Shown here piece after piece: positions 35,376 through 43,682 of a DNA stretch of 64,000 bases. How positions within the stretch are numbered: the stretch's first letter is position 1; each line of letters begins with the position of its first letter. Source of the DNA: Desulfobacter vibrioformis DSM 8776 (GTDB lineage Bacteria > Desulfobacterota > Desulfobacteria > Desulfobacterales > Desulfobacteraceae); NCBI RefSeq assembly GCF_000745975.1, contig NZ_JQKJ01000001.1, positions 124,001-188,000 on the forward strand, written 5' to 3'. A program made the translations under genes and the position numbers. Below the pieces are notes generated by a model. That model was not told the DNA's origin, ran no database searches, and worked only from the letters and a program-made list of their open reading frames with translations.

Positions 35376-35804
35376 CTACCAGCATCTGGCAGATTGATTG
35401 CGGTACTGGCCGCCGCAATACCCGCCCCCCGGACCGTATCCCTGGCCATCCATGGGACCTGAAATATTGTACTGCCGGGCTTTGGCTCTCAGCTCATTCT
35501 GGGTTTTGCTGATATTTTCGGACAGGGCCCTGGCTTTTTTGGGATCAGGGTTTGTGCCTGCCATCAATGCATTCAACTCAGCCCGGTCGGCGGAGATTGA
35601 TGCCCGAAGGGCCTGGGTATCTTTGAAAAATGCGTCCAAGTCTTCCTGATTGATTGCGGGGCTGCCCGCGGACTGATTATTAAATTGTTTTCCATATCCG
35701 CGCATACCTGTTCCGGATCCGTAACCGCATCCCCAGGCATATGCACTGACTGCAAAAAATCCCACGATAAAAATTGCTGTGACTGCTGTGATCGTTTTTT
35801 TCAT
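35376..35804 (-). CDS. zraP: ZraP/Spy-like periplasmic metal-stress protein
   Basis: The 142-residue protein has a signal peptide ending ...AVSAYA-WG, a Gly/Tyr/Cys-rich start (GCGYGSGTGMRGYG), and the LTxxQ-type helical core characteristic of the CpxP/Spy/ZraP group (about 50-115: QEDLDAFFKDTQALRASISADRAELNALM). The C-terminus is again Gly/Cys-rich (GYGPGGGYCGG). Such proteins bind zinc and act as periplasmic chaperones. AAAGGAGT precedes the ATG. It lies divergent to a ZraS/ZraR pair and has a sigma-54 promoter, as in Enterobacteria. Confidence 0.82.
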   Translation of the reverse strand: MKKTITAVTAIFIVGFFAVSAYAWGCGYGSGTGMRGYGKQFNNQSAGSPAINQEDLDAFFKDTQALRASISADRAELNALMAGTNPDPKKARALSENISKTQNELRAKARQYNISGPMDGQGYGPGGGYCGGQYRNQSARCW

Positions 35805-35894
35805 GATAAACTCCTTTTAATTAACTGATGATAAAATTTTAGTTTTTAAACCGCGTACACCATTCGAACTTCATGGCTTTCATGGACTGGATAT

Positions 35895-35910
35895 TGCAAC
35901 CGGTATGCCA
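35895..35910 (-). promoter_or_regulatory. sigma-54 promoter of zraP
   Basis: On the minus strand this reads TGGCATACCGGTTGCA, a match to the -24/-12 consensus TGGCAY-N5-TTGCW at every fixed position. Its -12 GC dinucleotide places the start near 35884, about 80 bases before the zraP-like ATG. Confidence 0.82.
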
Positions 35911-35993
35911 GACGGGTTTTAAAAATATAACATATTGTAATTAAAAGATTTTTATTTTAATCTATTTTTATCCATTGTAAAAAGGAGATGTCA

Positions 35994-36043
35994 TGATTAA
36001 ATTTTAATCACCTTGCCGGATGCCAGTGATTAAAATTTAATCA
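35994..36043. promoter_or_regulatory. two palindromic activator-site candidates
   Basis: Two 17-base palindromes, TGATTAAATTTTAATCA (35994-36010) and TGATTAAAATTTAATCA (36027-36043), are 33 bases apart centre to centre, about three helical turns. They lie 85-150 bases upstream of the sigma-54 promoter, where a ZraR-type activator binds. Confidence 0.65.
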
Positions 36044-36054
36044 GTCAGCAGAAG

Positions 36055-37887
36055 ATGATTATGATGTCAGATAACAAAGCACTCTATTTAAACCGGTCCA
36101 TATCACCCTGGGTGATCATTGGAATCAGTGTTGTCCTTGTGGGGGTGGTGGTCACCCAAGCCGCCATGAACTATAACCGTGAAAAAAAATATATGGGACA
36201 GATCCTTTCGGAAAAAGGCGCGGCACTGATTCGCTCCTTTGAGGCGGGAACCATCACCGGGATGATGGGCCGGATGGGAAGTGAGGCGCATCTTCAGACC
36301 TTAATGGAGGAAACCGCGGCCCAGGAGGACATCTCCTATATCATCATCGCGGATCAATCAGGGATTGTTCTTGCACATAATCAAAAGGATAAAATAGGAA
36401 CCCCGTTTACGCCTCCCCTTTCCAAAGCCGATGCCCAGCCCTCTGATCACCCCCAATGGCGCACAGTCAAGGGCCAGGGCTCAAAAGACTATTTTGAAGT
36501 TTATAAAACCTTTCTGCCGGCATTAAAAGGCCGGGGGCAGGGCAAAGGGTTAAGGAGACATATGATGGGAGGCCATATGGGCGATTCCCATCAGTGTGCG
36601 GCAGGCTGGATAAAAGGTCTGTCCCGGCAGCGACTTTTAGACCCTGAAAACCGGCCGGCCATATTCATCGGGATGGATATTGCACCCTTTGAACACGCCC
36701 GGAAGGAAGATATACAGAACAGCATCACAAGCATTGTACTGATTTTATTTTTGGGGCTGGGCGGCATTGTTTCCCTGTTCTGGGCCCAGAATCATGCCCG
36801 TTCCCGCAGGCTTCTTCTGGATACACGGGCATTTGCCACAGAATTGGTAACAAGCCTGCCCATGGGGATTGTGGCGGTGGATGATGCCGCAAAAATCATC
36901 TATGTCAATGAGACCGCCGCCATCCTTTTGGGAAAAGAACTTGGCCAGATAAAAGGTAAAAAAGCTGCCCAGGTGCTGCCGCCTTTTTTGCTGACACGGC
37001 TTGACCAGGTGGATAAAGGCGGTTTTGTTTCAGAACAGGAATTGAAACTGCCGTCCCAGCACACAGGCCGGGCAATTCCGGTCACTGTAACCATTACAAA
37101 AATTGTCGGTGCCCAGGGCAATTTCATCGGCCATGTTTTTATTCTTAAAGATTTAAGCCGGATCAGGGCCCTGGAACTTGAGATCAAACAGAAAGAAAAG
37201 CTTGCGGCTGTGGGTATCCTTGCTGCCGGTGTGGCCCATGAAGTCAGAAATCCCCTGAGCTCCATAAAAGGTTACGCCACCTATTTCAGCAGCCTGTTTG
37301 ACCCGCAAAGCGATAATAAAAAAGCCGCCAACATCATGGCTGAAGAGGTTGACCGGGTGAACCGGGTCATTTCAGAGCTGCTTGAGTTTGCCCGGCCCAT
37401 TCAACTGGAATTAAAGAAAACCAGAATTTTTGAACTGGTGGACAAGGCATTGCGGCTGATAAAATATGAAGCAGATCCGGCAGGTATAAAGATTATCAGT
37501 TCCGTTGAACCGGATCTGCCCGAAGTTGAGGTGGATAAAGACCGGCTGACCCAGGTGCTGCTCAATATTTTTATAAATGCCATCCAGGCCATGCCGTCGG
37601 GTGGCACGTTAACCGTCAACGTTAAGGCCATGGAGAACAGGCTGCAGTTTGAAATCCTGGATACGGGCAGCGGCATATCGCCCCAGGACCAGGACAATAT
37701 ATTCAATCCTTACTTTACAACTAAAAAACGCGGCACAGGCCTTGGCCTTGCCATTGCCTTTAAAATCATCGAAAGCCATGGCGGGACCATCACCATTGAA
37801 AGCCTGAAAAACAAGGGCACCACATTTGTGATTTCAATCCCCCTGGAACAAAACAAACCGGGTCAGAATAAAGAGGAGCTGATATGA
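36055..37887 (+). CDS. zraS: ZraS-like sensor histidine kinase
   Basis: The 610-residue membrane kinase has TM1 at about 19-37 and TM2 at about 225-244. The periplasmic sensor between them contains a His/Met-rich loop, HMMGGHMGDSHQC (about 169-181), a plausible metal site. A PAS domain (about 260-375), HisKA with phospho-His H395 in VAHEVRNPLSS, and an HATPase with the N-box LLNIFINAIQAMPSGG and GTGLGLAIAF follow. The start has only a weak AGAAG upstream; an ATG at 36064 is also possible. It overlaps zraR by four bases. Confidence 0.88.
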   Translation: MIMMSDNKALYLNRSISPWVIIGISVVLVGVVVTQAAMNYNREKKYMGQILSEKGAALIRSFEAGTITGMMGRMGSEAHLQTLMEETAAQEDISYIIIADQSGIVLAHNQKDKIGTPFTPPLSKADAQPSDHPQWRTVKGQGSKDYFEVYKTFLPALKGRGQGKGLRRHMMGGHMGDSHQCAAGWIKGLSRQRLLDPENRPAIFIGMDIAPFEHARKEDIQNSITSIVLILFLGLGGIVSLFWAQNHARSRRLLLDTRAFATELVTSLPMGIVAVDDAAKIIYVNETAAILLGKELGQIKGKKAAQVLPPFLLTRLDQVDKGGFVSEQELKLPSQHTGRAIPVTVTITKIVGAQGNFIGHVFILKDLSRIRALELEIKQKEKLAAVGILAAGVAHEVRNPLSSIKGYATYFSSLFDPQSDNKKAANIMAEEVDRVNRVISELLEFARPIQLELKKTRIFELVDKALRLIKYEADPAGIKIISSVEPDLPEVEVDKDRLTQVLLNIFINAIQAMPSGGTLTVNVKAMENRLQFEILDTGSGISPQDQDNIFNPYFTTKKRGTGLGLAIAFKIIESHGGTITIESLKNKGTTFVISIPLEQNKPGQNKEELI

Positions 37888-39269
37888 AAGGTCGATTACT
37901 GATTGTTGATGATGACGCAGCCCATCTGTCAATGCTTGAAACCCTTTTAAAAAGTCTTTCTTACGCCATTGAATGTGTCAAAGACGGTGCCGATGCCATC
38001 CGGCAAGTACAAGAAACCCCCTATGACCTTGTTCTCATGGATGTCAGGATGGCCAATGTGGGCGGTATGGAGGCACTCAAAGAGATAAAGCACATCAACC
38101 CCGCCATACCGGTTATTATCATGACAGCATACTCTTCGGTGGATAAAGCGGTTGAGGCCATGCGGCTGGGGGCGGATGATTATCTGACCAAACCCTTGAA
38201 TTTTGAGGAGCTCAAACTCTCCATAGAACGGGTAACAAAACATCTGCAATTATCCCTGGAAAACAGCCAGCTTAAGGCACAACTGCTGGGCGATGGGGAC
38301 TTTTCCGGAATTATCGGTACAAGTCCGGCCATCAAAGAGGTCATTGACACGGCTAAAATTGCAGCCCCCACCGATGCCACCATTTTGATTTCCGGGGAGA
38401 GCGGTACCGGTAAGGAGCTGTTGGCAAAGGCCATTCACAAAAACAGCAAACGAAAAGAACACCCGTTGATCTCGGTGAATTGTGCCGCGTTAAGTGAGAC
38501 CCTGCTGGAATCTGAATTGTTCGGCCATGAAAAGGGGGCGTTCACCGGGGCGGACAAACCCAGGGACGGCCTTTTTATATCTGCGGACAAGGGCACGATT
38601 TTTCTTGATGAAATCGGCGAAATCCCCTTATCCATGCAGGTAAAACTGCTCAGGGTTCTCCAGGAGAAAGAGATCCAGAAAGTGGGCTCTGATAAGATTA
38701 AAAGCATTGACGTGCGTGTGATTGTGGCCACCAACAAAAATTTGGAAAAAGAGGTGGAAAAGGGAGCTTTCCGGCAGGATCTGTTTTACCGGCTCAATGT
38801 CATTAATGTCAAAGTGCCCCCATTGCGGGACAGAGCAGATGACATCCCTTTGCTTGCCCAGAAATTTTTAAACAAGTACACAAAAGAGAACAAAAAAATC
38901 ATTAAAGGGTTTACCCCCATGGCCATGGATGCCCTGGTCAAATACCGCTGGCCGGGCAATGTACGCGAACTTGAAAACATCATTGAACGCGCTATTATCC
39001 TGTGTCTGGGGCAGTATATCTGTGAAAAAGATCTGCCCTCAAATGTGATCAAGGATTATGAACCGGAAAACCTGGTACGGCACCCGCTTTCCGGGGGAGG
39101 GAAAACCCTGGATGAAATCGAAAGCATTGCCCTGATTGAGACGCTTCGGCAGACAAAGGGCAACAAAACCGAAGCGGCCAGGATTCTTAACATTACAAGA
39201 ACAACGTTGAACAACAAGCTTAAGCGGAATAATCTGGATCTGGATAAGATTTTGCCGGCAAATCCATAA
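37884..39269 (+). CDS. zraR: ZraR-like sigma-54-dependent response regulator
   Basis: The 461-residue protein has a receiver domain (phospho-Asp in LVLMDVRMANVGG, about residue 52), an AAA+ central domain with Walker A GESGTGKE, GAFTGADK for sigma-54 contact and Walker B FLDEIGEIP, and a Fis-type HTH at the C-terminus (KTEAARILNITRTTLNNKL). It would activate the sigma-54 promoter upstream of the divergent zraP-like gene once phosphorylated by the overlapping kinase. Confidence 0.93.
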   Translation: MKGRLLIVDDDAAHLSMLETLLKSLSYAIECVKDGADAIRQVQETPYDLVLMDVRMANVGGMEALKEIKHINPAIPVIIMTAYSSVDKAVEAMRLGADDYLTKPLNFEELKLSIERVTKHLQLSLENSQLKAQLLGDGDFSGIIGTSPAIKEVIDTAKIAAPTDATILISGESGTGKELLAKAIHKNSKRKEHPLISVNCAALSETLLESELFGHEKGAFTGADKPRDGLFISADKGTIFLDEIGEIPLSMQVKLLRVLQEKEIQKVGSDKIKSIDVRVIVATNKNLEKEVEKGAFRQDLFYRLNVINVKVPPLRDRADDIPLLAQKFLNKYTKENKKIIKGFTPMAMDALVKYRWPGNVRELENIIERAIILCLGQYICEKDLPSNVIKDYEPENLVRHPLSGGGKTLDEIESIALIETLRQTKGNKTEAARILNITRTTLNNKLKRNNLDLDKILPANP

Positions 39270-39685
39270 TTGCAGCGGCTTGGAATAATTTAAGGCTCAT
39301 GTTGTGTTTTTTTTGGGGGGGCTTATTTTGATGTAAATGCTATCTATCTGAAATGATAAACAATATTCATATTGTTAACAAATCCTGAAAATAGATCCAG
39401 GAAATGGATTTCCCGTGCATCATGATTATATTATTGGGAAATCTCCGTATTGTAATCTCATCAGAATCAGACCGAAGTTTCATTCCATCCTTAATCAACA
39501 ATTTCAACTCAGATATTGTTTTCATAAATCACCCTGTGGATCTTTAAGTAGCGAGAATTTTATTCTTTTTTCCGCATCTTTCCCGCATATGCAGGGAAAA
39601 GAAACTGTTTTGCGCCATTTTGCGGGATATATTTTTTATTGAAAAGCATGGAAGTCCCTGTTATATAGTTAACTCTTAATAAATA
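39270..39685. other. 416-base region before tRNA
   Basis: No gene is supported here. A 75-codon frame at 39415-39642 is shadow-like. The 3' part holds the tRNA promoter at 39639-39667. Confidence 0.5.
39639..39667 (+). promoter_or_regulatory. tRNA-Thr promoter
   Basis: TTGAAA (39639-39644) and TATATA (39662-39667) are separated by exactly 17 bases, and the tRNA begins 18 bases after the -10 box. Confidence 0.65.
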
Positions 39686-39761
39686 GCCGGCGTAACTCAG
39701 TTGGTAGAGTATCTCACTCGTAATGAGAAAGCCCGCGGTTCGAATCCGCGCGCCGGCTCCA
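39686..39761 (+). tRNA. tRNA-Thr(CGT)
   Basis: A complete 76-base cloverleaf is visible. Acceptor GCCGGCG pairs with CGCCGGC, followed by T73 and an encoded CCA. The anticodon stem TCTCA/TGAGA holds the loop CTCGTAA, giving anticodon CGT (reads ACG, Thr). The T-arm is CGCGG-TTCGAAT-CCGCG. It has its own promoter and terminator. Confidence 0.93.
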
Positions 39762-39780
39762 GCAAAATCAAGGCTATCAG

Positions 39781-39813
39781 GCGTTTCTGGAAATTTAACG
39801 GAAACGCTTTTTT
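39781..39813 (+). terminator. intrinsic terminator of tRNA-Thr
   Basis: GCGTTTC (39781-39787) pairs with GAAACGC (39801-39807), followed directly by TTTTTT (39808-39813). Confidence 0.75.
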
Positions 39814-39872
39814 CTTTATTTCTCTGTTTTTTGACAAAAAAAGGAGCGTGAAATCCGTTCCATTTTTTATAT

Positions 39873-39901
39873 TTGACTCTTACGTTAGTTCAACGTAAAT
39901 T
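39873..39901 (+). promoter_or_regulatory. higBA promoter with embedded operator
   Basis: TTGACT (39873-39878) and TAAATT (39896-39901) are 17 bases apart. A palindrome TTACGTT-AGTTC-AACGTAA (39880-39898) fills the spacer, an ideal place for HigA repression. Transcription would begin about at the higB ATG (39908), which has no ribosome binding site, so a leaderless mRNA is possible. Confidence 0.5.
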
Positions 39902-39907
39902 ATTGTT

Positions 39908-40180
39908 ATGAATTTGGTTATTTTACATAGAAAAGCTGAAAAACAGTTAAAGAAGATCCCGGCTTACATAAGAATTAATTTTCAGATCTGGGTTCAGGAT
40001 GTTGAGTCAAACGGAATTGGAAGTACAAGAACCGTTCAGGGATATCATGATGAGCCGTTGAGGGGACAAAGGTCTGGTCAAAGATCGATAAGATTATCAA
40101 AAACCTACAGAGCAATATACGTTGAACATGAAGATAATATAATTGTTGAAGTCATAGAGGTAAATAAACATGAATATTAA
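39908..40180 (+). CDS. higB: HigB/RelE-superfamily toxin
   Basis: The 90-residue protein has the RelE/HigB fold pattern: VILHRKAEKQLKKIPAYIRINFQIWVQDVES at the N-terminus, HDEPLRGQRSGQRSIRLSKTYRAIY with the catalytic basic residues in the middle, and VEVIEVNKHEY at the C-terminus. It would cleave mRNA on the ribosome. The toxin precedes the antitoxin, as is usual for higBA, and they overlap by 11 bases. Confidence 0.88.
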   Translation: MNLVILHRKAEKQLKKIPAYIRINFQIWVQDVESNGIGSTRTVQGYHDEPLRGQRSGQRSIRLSKTYRAIYVEHEDNIIVEVIEVNKHEY

Positions 40181-40469
40181 AGAAACACTTTCCGAAAAAT
40201 TGAAAAAAGAATATGGACCTGTCACTTTTGGTCGTGCCATTTGGGCATACCGGAAAGGCGAAGAAATGACCCAGACGGAACTAGCACACGCTTTGGGTAT
40301 ATCATCTTCAAGTCTCTGTGATTTAGAAAAAGGGCGTACTATTCCCACCGTTCGCCGGGCAGCCAAGATTGCTAAACAGTTAGGGCAATCGGAAAAAATG
40401 TGGGTCCAGCTGGCTGTTCAGGATTCTTTTATTGACGCTGGATTGAATTATAGAATTTCCGTGGCATAA
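40170..40469 (+). CDS. higA: HigA-type XRE antitoxin
   Basis: The 99-residue protein has a central XRE helix-turn-helix: MTQTELAHALGISSSSLCDLEKGRTIPTVRRAAKIAKQLG (about 31-70). The N-terminal ~25 residues are helical, the rest would contact the toxin. It overlaps the toxin gene and probably represses the shared promoter. Confidence 0.88.
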   Translation: MNIKETLSEKLKKEYGPVTFGRAIWAYRKGEEMTQTELAHALGISSSSLCDLEKGRTIPTVRRAAKIAKQLGQSEKMWVQLAVQDSFIDAGLNYRISVA

Positions 40470-40545
40470 AATCCCCCAAGGTAAATCCAAGGAGCCGGCT
40501 CATTGCACGGATTTTTAACTTTTTTCAAGAACAGATAATTAATTT

Positions 40546-40633
40546 GGTGCTCACCCGGTAATACTTTGAAAAAGAAAAAATGCTAATTATCCTATGAGCC
40601 GTTTCATAATCAAAGTATTAGCGGGTGAGCACC
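40546..40633. repeat. long inverted repeat (MITE-like or terminator)
   Basis: Two 24-base arms (40546-40569 and 40610-40633) match at 23 of 24 positions and enclose a 40-base loop. The arm begins GGTGCTCACCCG. No T-run follows, so it may be a non-autonomous mobile element rather than a terminator for higBA. Confidence 0.6.
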
Positions 40634-40745
40634 TGTAAATTATTTTTTTAAAAAAATCACCTGCTCAATGTGGGTTATCTGTACTTGAACGCTGTAACAC
40701 ATATTATTCGTGGTGTTGGCTACGTTTGTTATTCCTTCCTGGCGC

Positions 40746-41192
40746 TCAGTCTGGAACGGCTGGGGGCACTGGAAAGATAACGTCGTAAGCATAATTGAAA
40801 ATCAACGTGTAGATTAGAGCCGCCATGGTAAAGACAATATCCATGGTAAGCGCTTGGATAAAAGAAAAACGCATCCAAATCATCGTAAAAGGGACTGATG
40901 CCAGCATGAATCCCACCTCAAAATACACTGAATGACAAATTCTCAGCTTAAATCCCCTGGGATAAAGGGGGTGTTTGAAAAAGATCAGGACATGATCAAA
41001 GGCGTAATTGTAAAAAAAGTTCCAAATCATGGCCATGAGTGACATGATGATTCCAAAACTGCCTATGTGGGCGGCAGGCTGATTGAGGATATCCTTGAGG
41101 ATCAATACGGTGAGAAATAGAAAAACGCCTTCATAAATAATGGAATGGCGAAGTCTATCCAAACCGGATCTCATTTCAGTTTTTTTGTTCAT
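40746..41192 (-). CDS. PACE family efflux transporter
   Basis: The 148-residue protein is a member of the AceI/PACE family (two bacterial transmembrane-pair domains). Four membrane segments are visible, with the signatures R-x-x-H-S-I-I-Y-E near residue 15, WNFFYNYAFD with the conserved N-Y near 57, RICHSVYFEVGF near 85 and a second NYAYD near 137. These proteins export biguanides and short diamines with protons. It lies divergent to a LysR regulator, the typical arrangement. Confidence 0.92.
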   Translation of the reverse strand: MNKKTEMRSGLDRLRHSIIYEGVFLFLTVLILKDILNQPAAHIGSFGIIMSLMAMIWNFFYNYAFDHVLIFFKHPLYPRGFKLRICHSVYFEVGFMLASVPFTMIWMRFSFIQALTMDIVFTMAALIYTLIFNYAYDVIFPVPPAVPD

Positions 41193-41238
41193 ATCCAGTA
41201 CATTCTTTCAACTACTAAAATTAGAAACAACGTTTAAT

Positions 41239-41290
41239 TATCATTGGTGATAGATGGAATAAAGTTGAGATCTATCTAAATTATTGATAG
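41239..41290. promoter_or_regulatory. LysR-type operator region
   Basis: Two inverted repeats lie in the divergent space: TATCA-TTGG-TGATA (41239-41252) and CTATC-N9-GATAG (41272-41290). The second has the T-N11-A shape of LysR-regulator sites and abuts the regulator's own start. Confidence 0.45.
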
Positions 41291-41299
41291 GTTTGTTCC

Positions 41300-42136
41300 A
41301 TGGATTTTACCTTGGATCAATTGAAAGCCTTTTTGGCAAGTGCTGAAACAGGTTCTTTTTCGGCTGCTGCCAGAAAGCTGGGCAAAGCTCAGTCTGCCGT
41401 GAGTACGGCGATTTCCAATTTGGAGATTGATTTGGGGCTGGAACTCTTTGACCGGGCAAAAAAATATCCCGTGCTGACCCTGACCGGAGAGTTGTTTCTA
41501 AGAGACGCTGAAATTATATTATCCCGTTGTCGGTCCATGCAAATCAAAGCGGCGGTGTTGTCCGAAACCATGGAGAGCCGGGTCCGCTTGGCTGTCTCTG
41601 AATCCCTCCCGAACATCGCCTTTAAGGATGGCATGTTGCTCAAGCGCTTTAAAGCCCAGTTTCCTGAGACCGAGCTGGAAATTCTTTCGGGCTCTCTTAA
41701 TGATGTCTGGGATATGATTGATTGCGACCGGATTGATTTTGGCGTGATGATGCCCACAGAACTCCTTTTGGACCGATGGAAGTCCCGGTCGGATTTTCAA
41801 ATTGTTGGAAAGATGAATTTTATTCCGGTGGCCCACCCCACATATGGTCTGGGAAAGGCCGGATTAGACATTTCTGCCCTTGACTTGGTTCTACAAATAG
41901 AGGTGACTTCTAGGGGAGGGGAACAGGAAACGCAGCTCCCAGTGTTCAGTAGCAGGGTTTGGTGGGTGGAAAACGAATATTTGATCAGGGATCTCCTACT
42001 CCAGGGGATGGGCTGGGGACTTCTGCCCGAGCACTTAATAAAGGATGACCTATCTGCGGGACGCAAACCAATCCAAGGATCGTCCTTTGGGTCGTGCCGG
42101 AGACTGGCTTTTTTCGGCTATGAAAAGATACTATAG
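41300..42136 (+). CDS. LysR family transcriptional regulator
   Basis: The 278-residue regulator has the winged HTH at residues 1-60 (LDQLKAFLASAETGSFSAAARKLGKAQSAVSTAISNLEIDLGLELFDR) and a periplasmic-binding-like effector domain after residue 90. It is divergent to the PACE transporter, which it probably activates. The 3' end is only slightly shorter than the family average of ~300. Confidence 0.93.
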   Translation: MDFTLDQLKAFLASAETGSFSAAARKLGKAQSAVSTAISNLEIDLGLELFDRAKKYPVLTLTGELFLRDAEIILSRCRSMQIKAAVLSETMESRVRLAVSESLPNIAFKDGMLLKRFKAQFPETELEILSGSLNDVWDMIDCDRIDFGVMMPTELLLDRWKSRSDFQIVGKMNFIPVAHPTYGLGKAGLDISALDLVLQIEVTSRGGEQETQLPVFSSRVWWVENEYLIRDLLLQGMGWGLLPEHLIKDDLSAGRKPIQGSSFGSCRRLAFFGYEKIL

Positions 42137-42275
42137 CTGAAAAATACCAGAAAATAGGAAGATGCTTATGCCCAAAAAAAGAAATCTATCTGTCTGGATC
42201 ACCTACTGAGATCCGTGGGAATGTCGCTCTGTAAAGCGGTCGGGCGGGTGCCAGTCGATTATAATTGCTGAATTA

Positions 42276-43682
42276 TCAGGGATTGATATTCCTTTTAAGG
42301 ATATCTTCCAGCAAAGACGCCACCAGCAGGGCAAAGGACGGCGAATTTTTTTTACCGGACATAGAATTCTTTTTCCGGCAGGCTTTGAAAAATTCCACGC
42401 AAACCCGGTGCTGCTTTGCTGTCAACAAGGTGGATATACCGGCCTTTTCCCGTTTGGAAACAAGCTGGGATTCCGTTTCAGGGACATCACGCCTGCCATG
42501 GGCCCGCCGACTCATATGGGTGTAGTAAAGCAACGCCCGGTCCAGAAGAATATACAAAAACTGGATATTTTCATTGGGGCCCACCTGGACCCGATCACCC
42601 CCAAAACCCGATGACGCATTGGCCAGACGCCGGATACCCACAAAAGCGGAGCCTGCACCCACGGCAGACCCAATGGCCGTAAAAATCCCAAAGGTCAGTC
42701 CGGCCGCCGCCGTATCCAGCACAGCCCCAAGAGTTCCTCCCAGCACAGCACCGGCGGTGGCAGCCTGGGCCCGGGTCAGGCCCAGCATCTCCCAGGTCTG
42801 GTCTGAAAACAGGTCATGCCTGAGAATGGAACAGGCAGGCAATGGATAATCATAGAGATGATGGCGGAACAATGAGCGGATATGGCCAAACATTTTGTGT
42901 TCAATACCCCGAATTTTTTCCTGGTATTCCCGGGTAAGGTCTTCCTTGAGGGCCACGGGATCCATGTCGGCTTTCAGCCTGCGGGCCAAAGAAAAGGTCA
43001 AACCCTGTTCCATGCCGTGGACAATATAGGCGCAGGCCATACGGTTGCGCTTTTCCCACTCCACGGTAAAGGCCTGGATCACGCCTTCCATCAAAGGTTC
43101 AATGTCCTGGTCAATAGCTTTAAGGCTTTCCATAAGCCGGATTCGCTCATAAAAATCGGCCTGGTTGGAATTAAAGATCCGGATCACGTTGAAAAATTTG
43201 CGGAACTCTTCCTTCCATACCTCTGTATTATCCCGGGTATGGGATTTTGCATTGATTACAGCCATCCTGGGCCGTCCCGTGAGCCGCAGAATCTCCATTT
43301 CAGCCAGGTCATCTTCCCTTACGGGCCGGGACCCGTCCACCACATAAATAATGCCTGCCCCATTGGCCACCGGTGTCAACAGTTCGCACTCGTCGGCAAA
43401 GAACGGGTCTTTTTCATGTTCGGCAATGAACCGGGCTGCAATGTCGGGGCCGGGATTCTTTCTGAACCAGGCCAGGGTCTGCCGGGGCACTTGGAACCCC
43501 GGGGTATCCACAAACCGGATGATCTCCTTGTCATCCATGGTAACGGAATAGGACTTGGAAACCCTTGTTTCACCGGGCACCGGGCTGACCTGGATACGGT
43601 CGTCTTCGGTCAGGGTGGACACCACCGAGGACTTGCCCTCATTGGGGTGCCCCAGAACGGCAAATTCAGGCAACGCCATCAT
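42276..43682 (-). CDS. DUF3482 GTPase
   Basis: The 468-residue protein has a G domain at the N-terminus: Walker A GHPNEGKSS, the DTPG motif in RFVDTPGFQVPR, and NAKSH in place of NKxD. A helical body and a glycine/alanine-rich hydrophobic segment (AAATAGAVLGGTLGAVLDTAAAGLTFGIFTAIGSAVGAGSAF, about 315-357) follow, which suggests membrane association. The start at 43682 overlaps the upstream DUF2868 stop by four bases. The two genes form a known recurring pair; the function is not settled. Confidence 0.85.
   Translation of the reverse strand: MMALPEFAVLGHPNEGKSSVVSTLTEDDRIQVSPVPGETRVSKSYSVTMDDKEIIRFVDTPGFQVPRQTLAWFRKNPGPDIAARFIAEHEKDPFFADECELLTPVANGAGIIYVVDGSRPVREDDLAEMEILRLTGRPRMAVINAKSHTRDNTEVWKEEFRKFFNVIRIFNSNQADFYERIRLMESLKAIDQDIEPLMEGVIQAFTVEWEKRNRMACAYIVHGMEQGLTFSLARRLKADMDPVALKEDLTREYQEKIRGIEHKMFGHIRSLFRHHLYDYPLPACSILRHDLFSDQTWEMLGLTRAQAATAGAVLGGTLGAVLDTAAAGLTFGIFTAIGSAVGAGSAFVGIRRLANASSGFGGDRVQVGPNENIQFLYILLDRALLYYTHMSRRAHGRRDVPETESQLVSKREKAGISTLLTAKQHRVCVEFFKACRKKNSMSGKKNSPSFALLVASLLEDILKRNINP

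Noticed and set aside
35984-36006. Mini-ORF MIKF with ribosome site (AAAGGAG) before the zraS gene
   Set aside because: Its four codons lie inside the first palindrome and are explained by it; a leader peptide cannot be argued.
39686-39761. tRNA-Thr gene as integration site of a genomic island
   Set aside because: No duplicate of its 3' end and no integrase gene were seen in the window.
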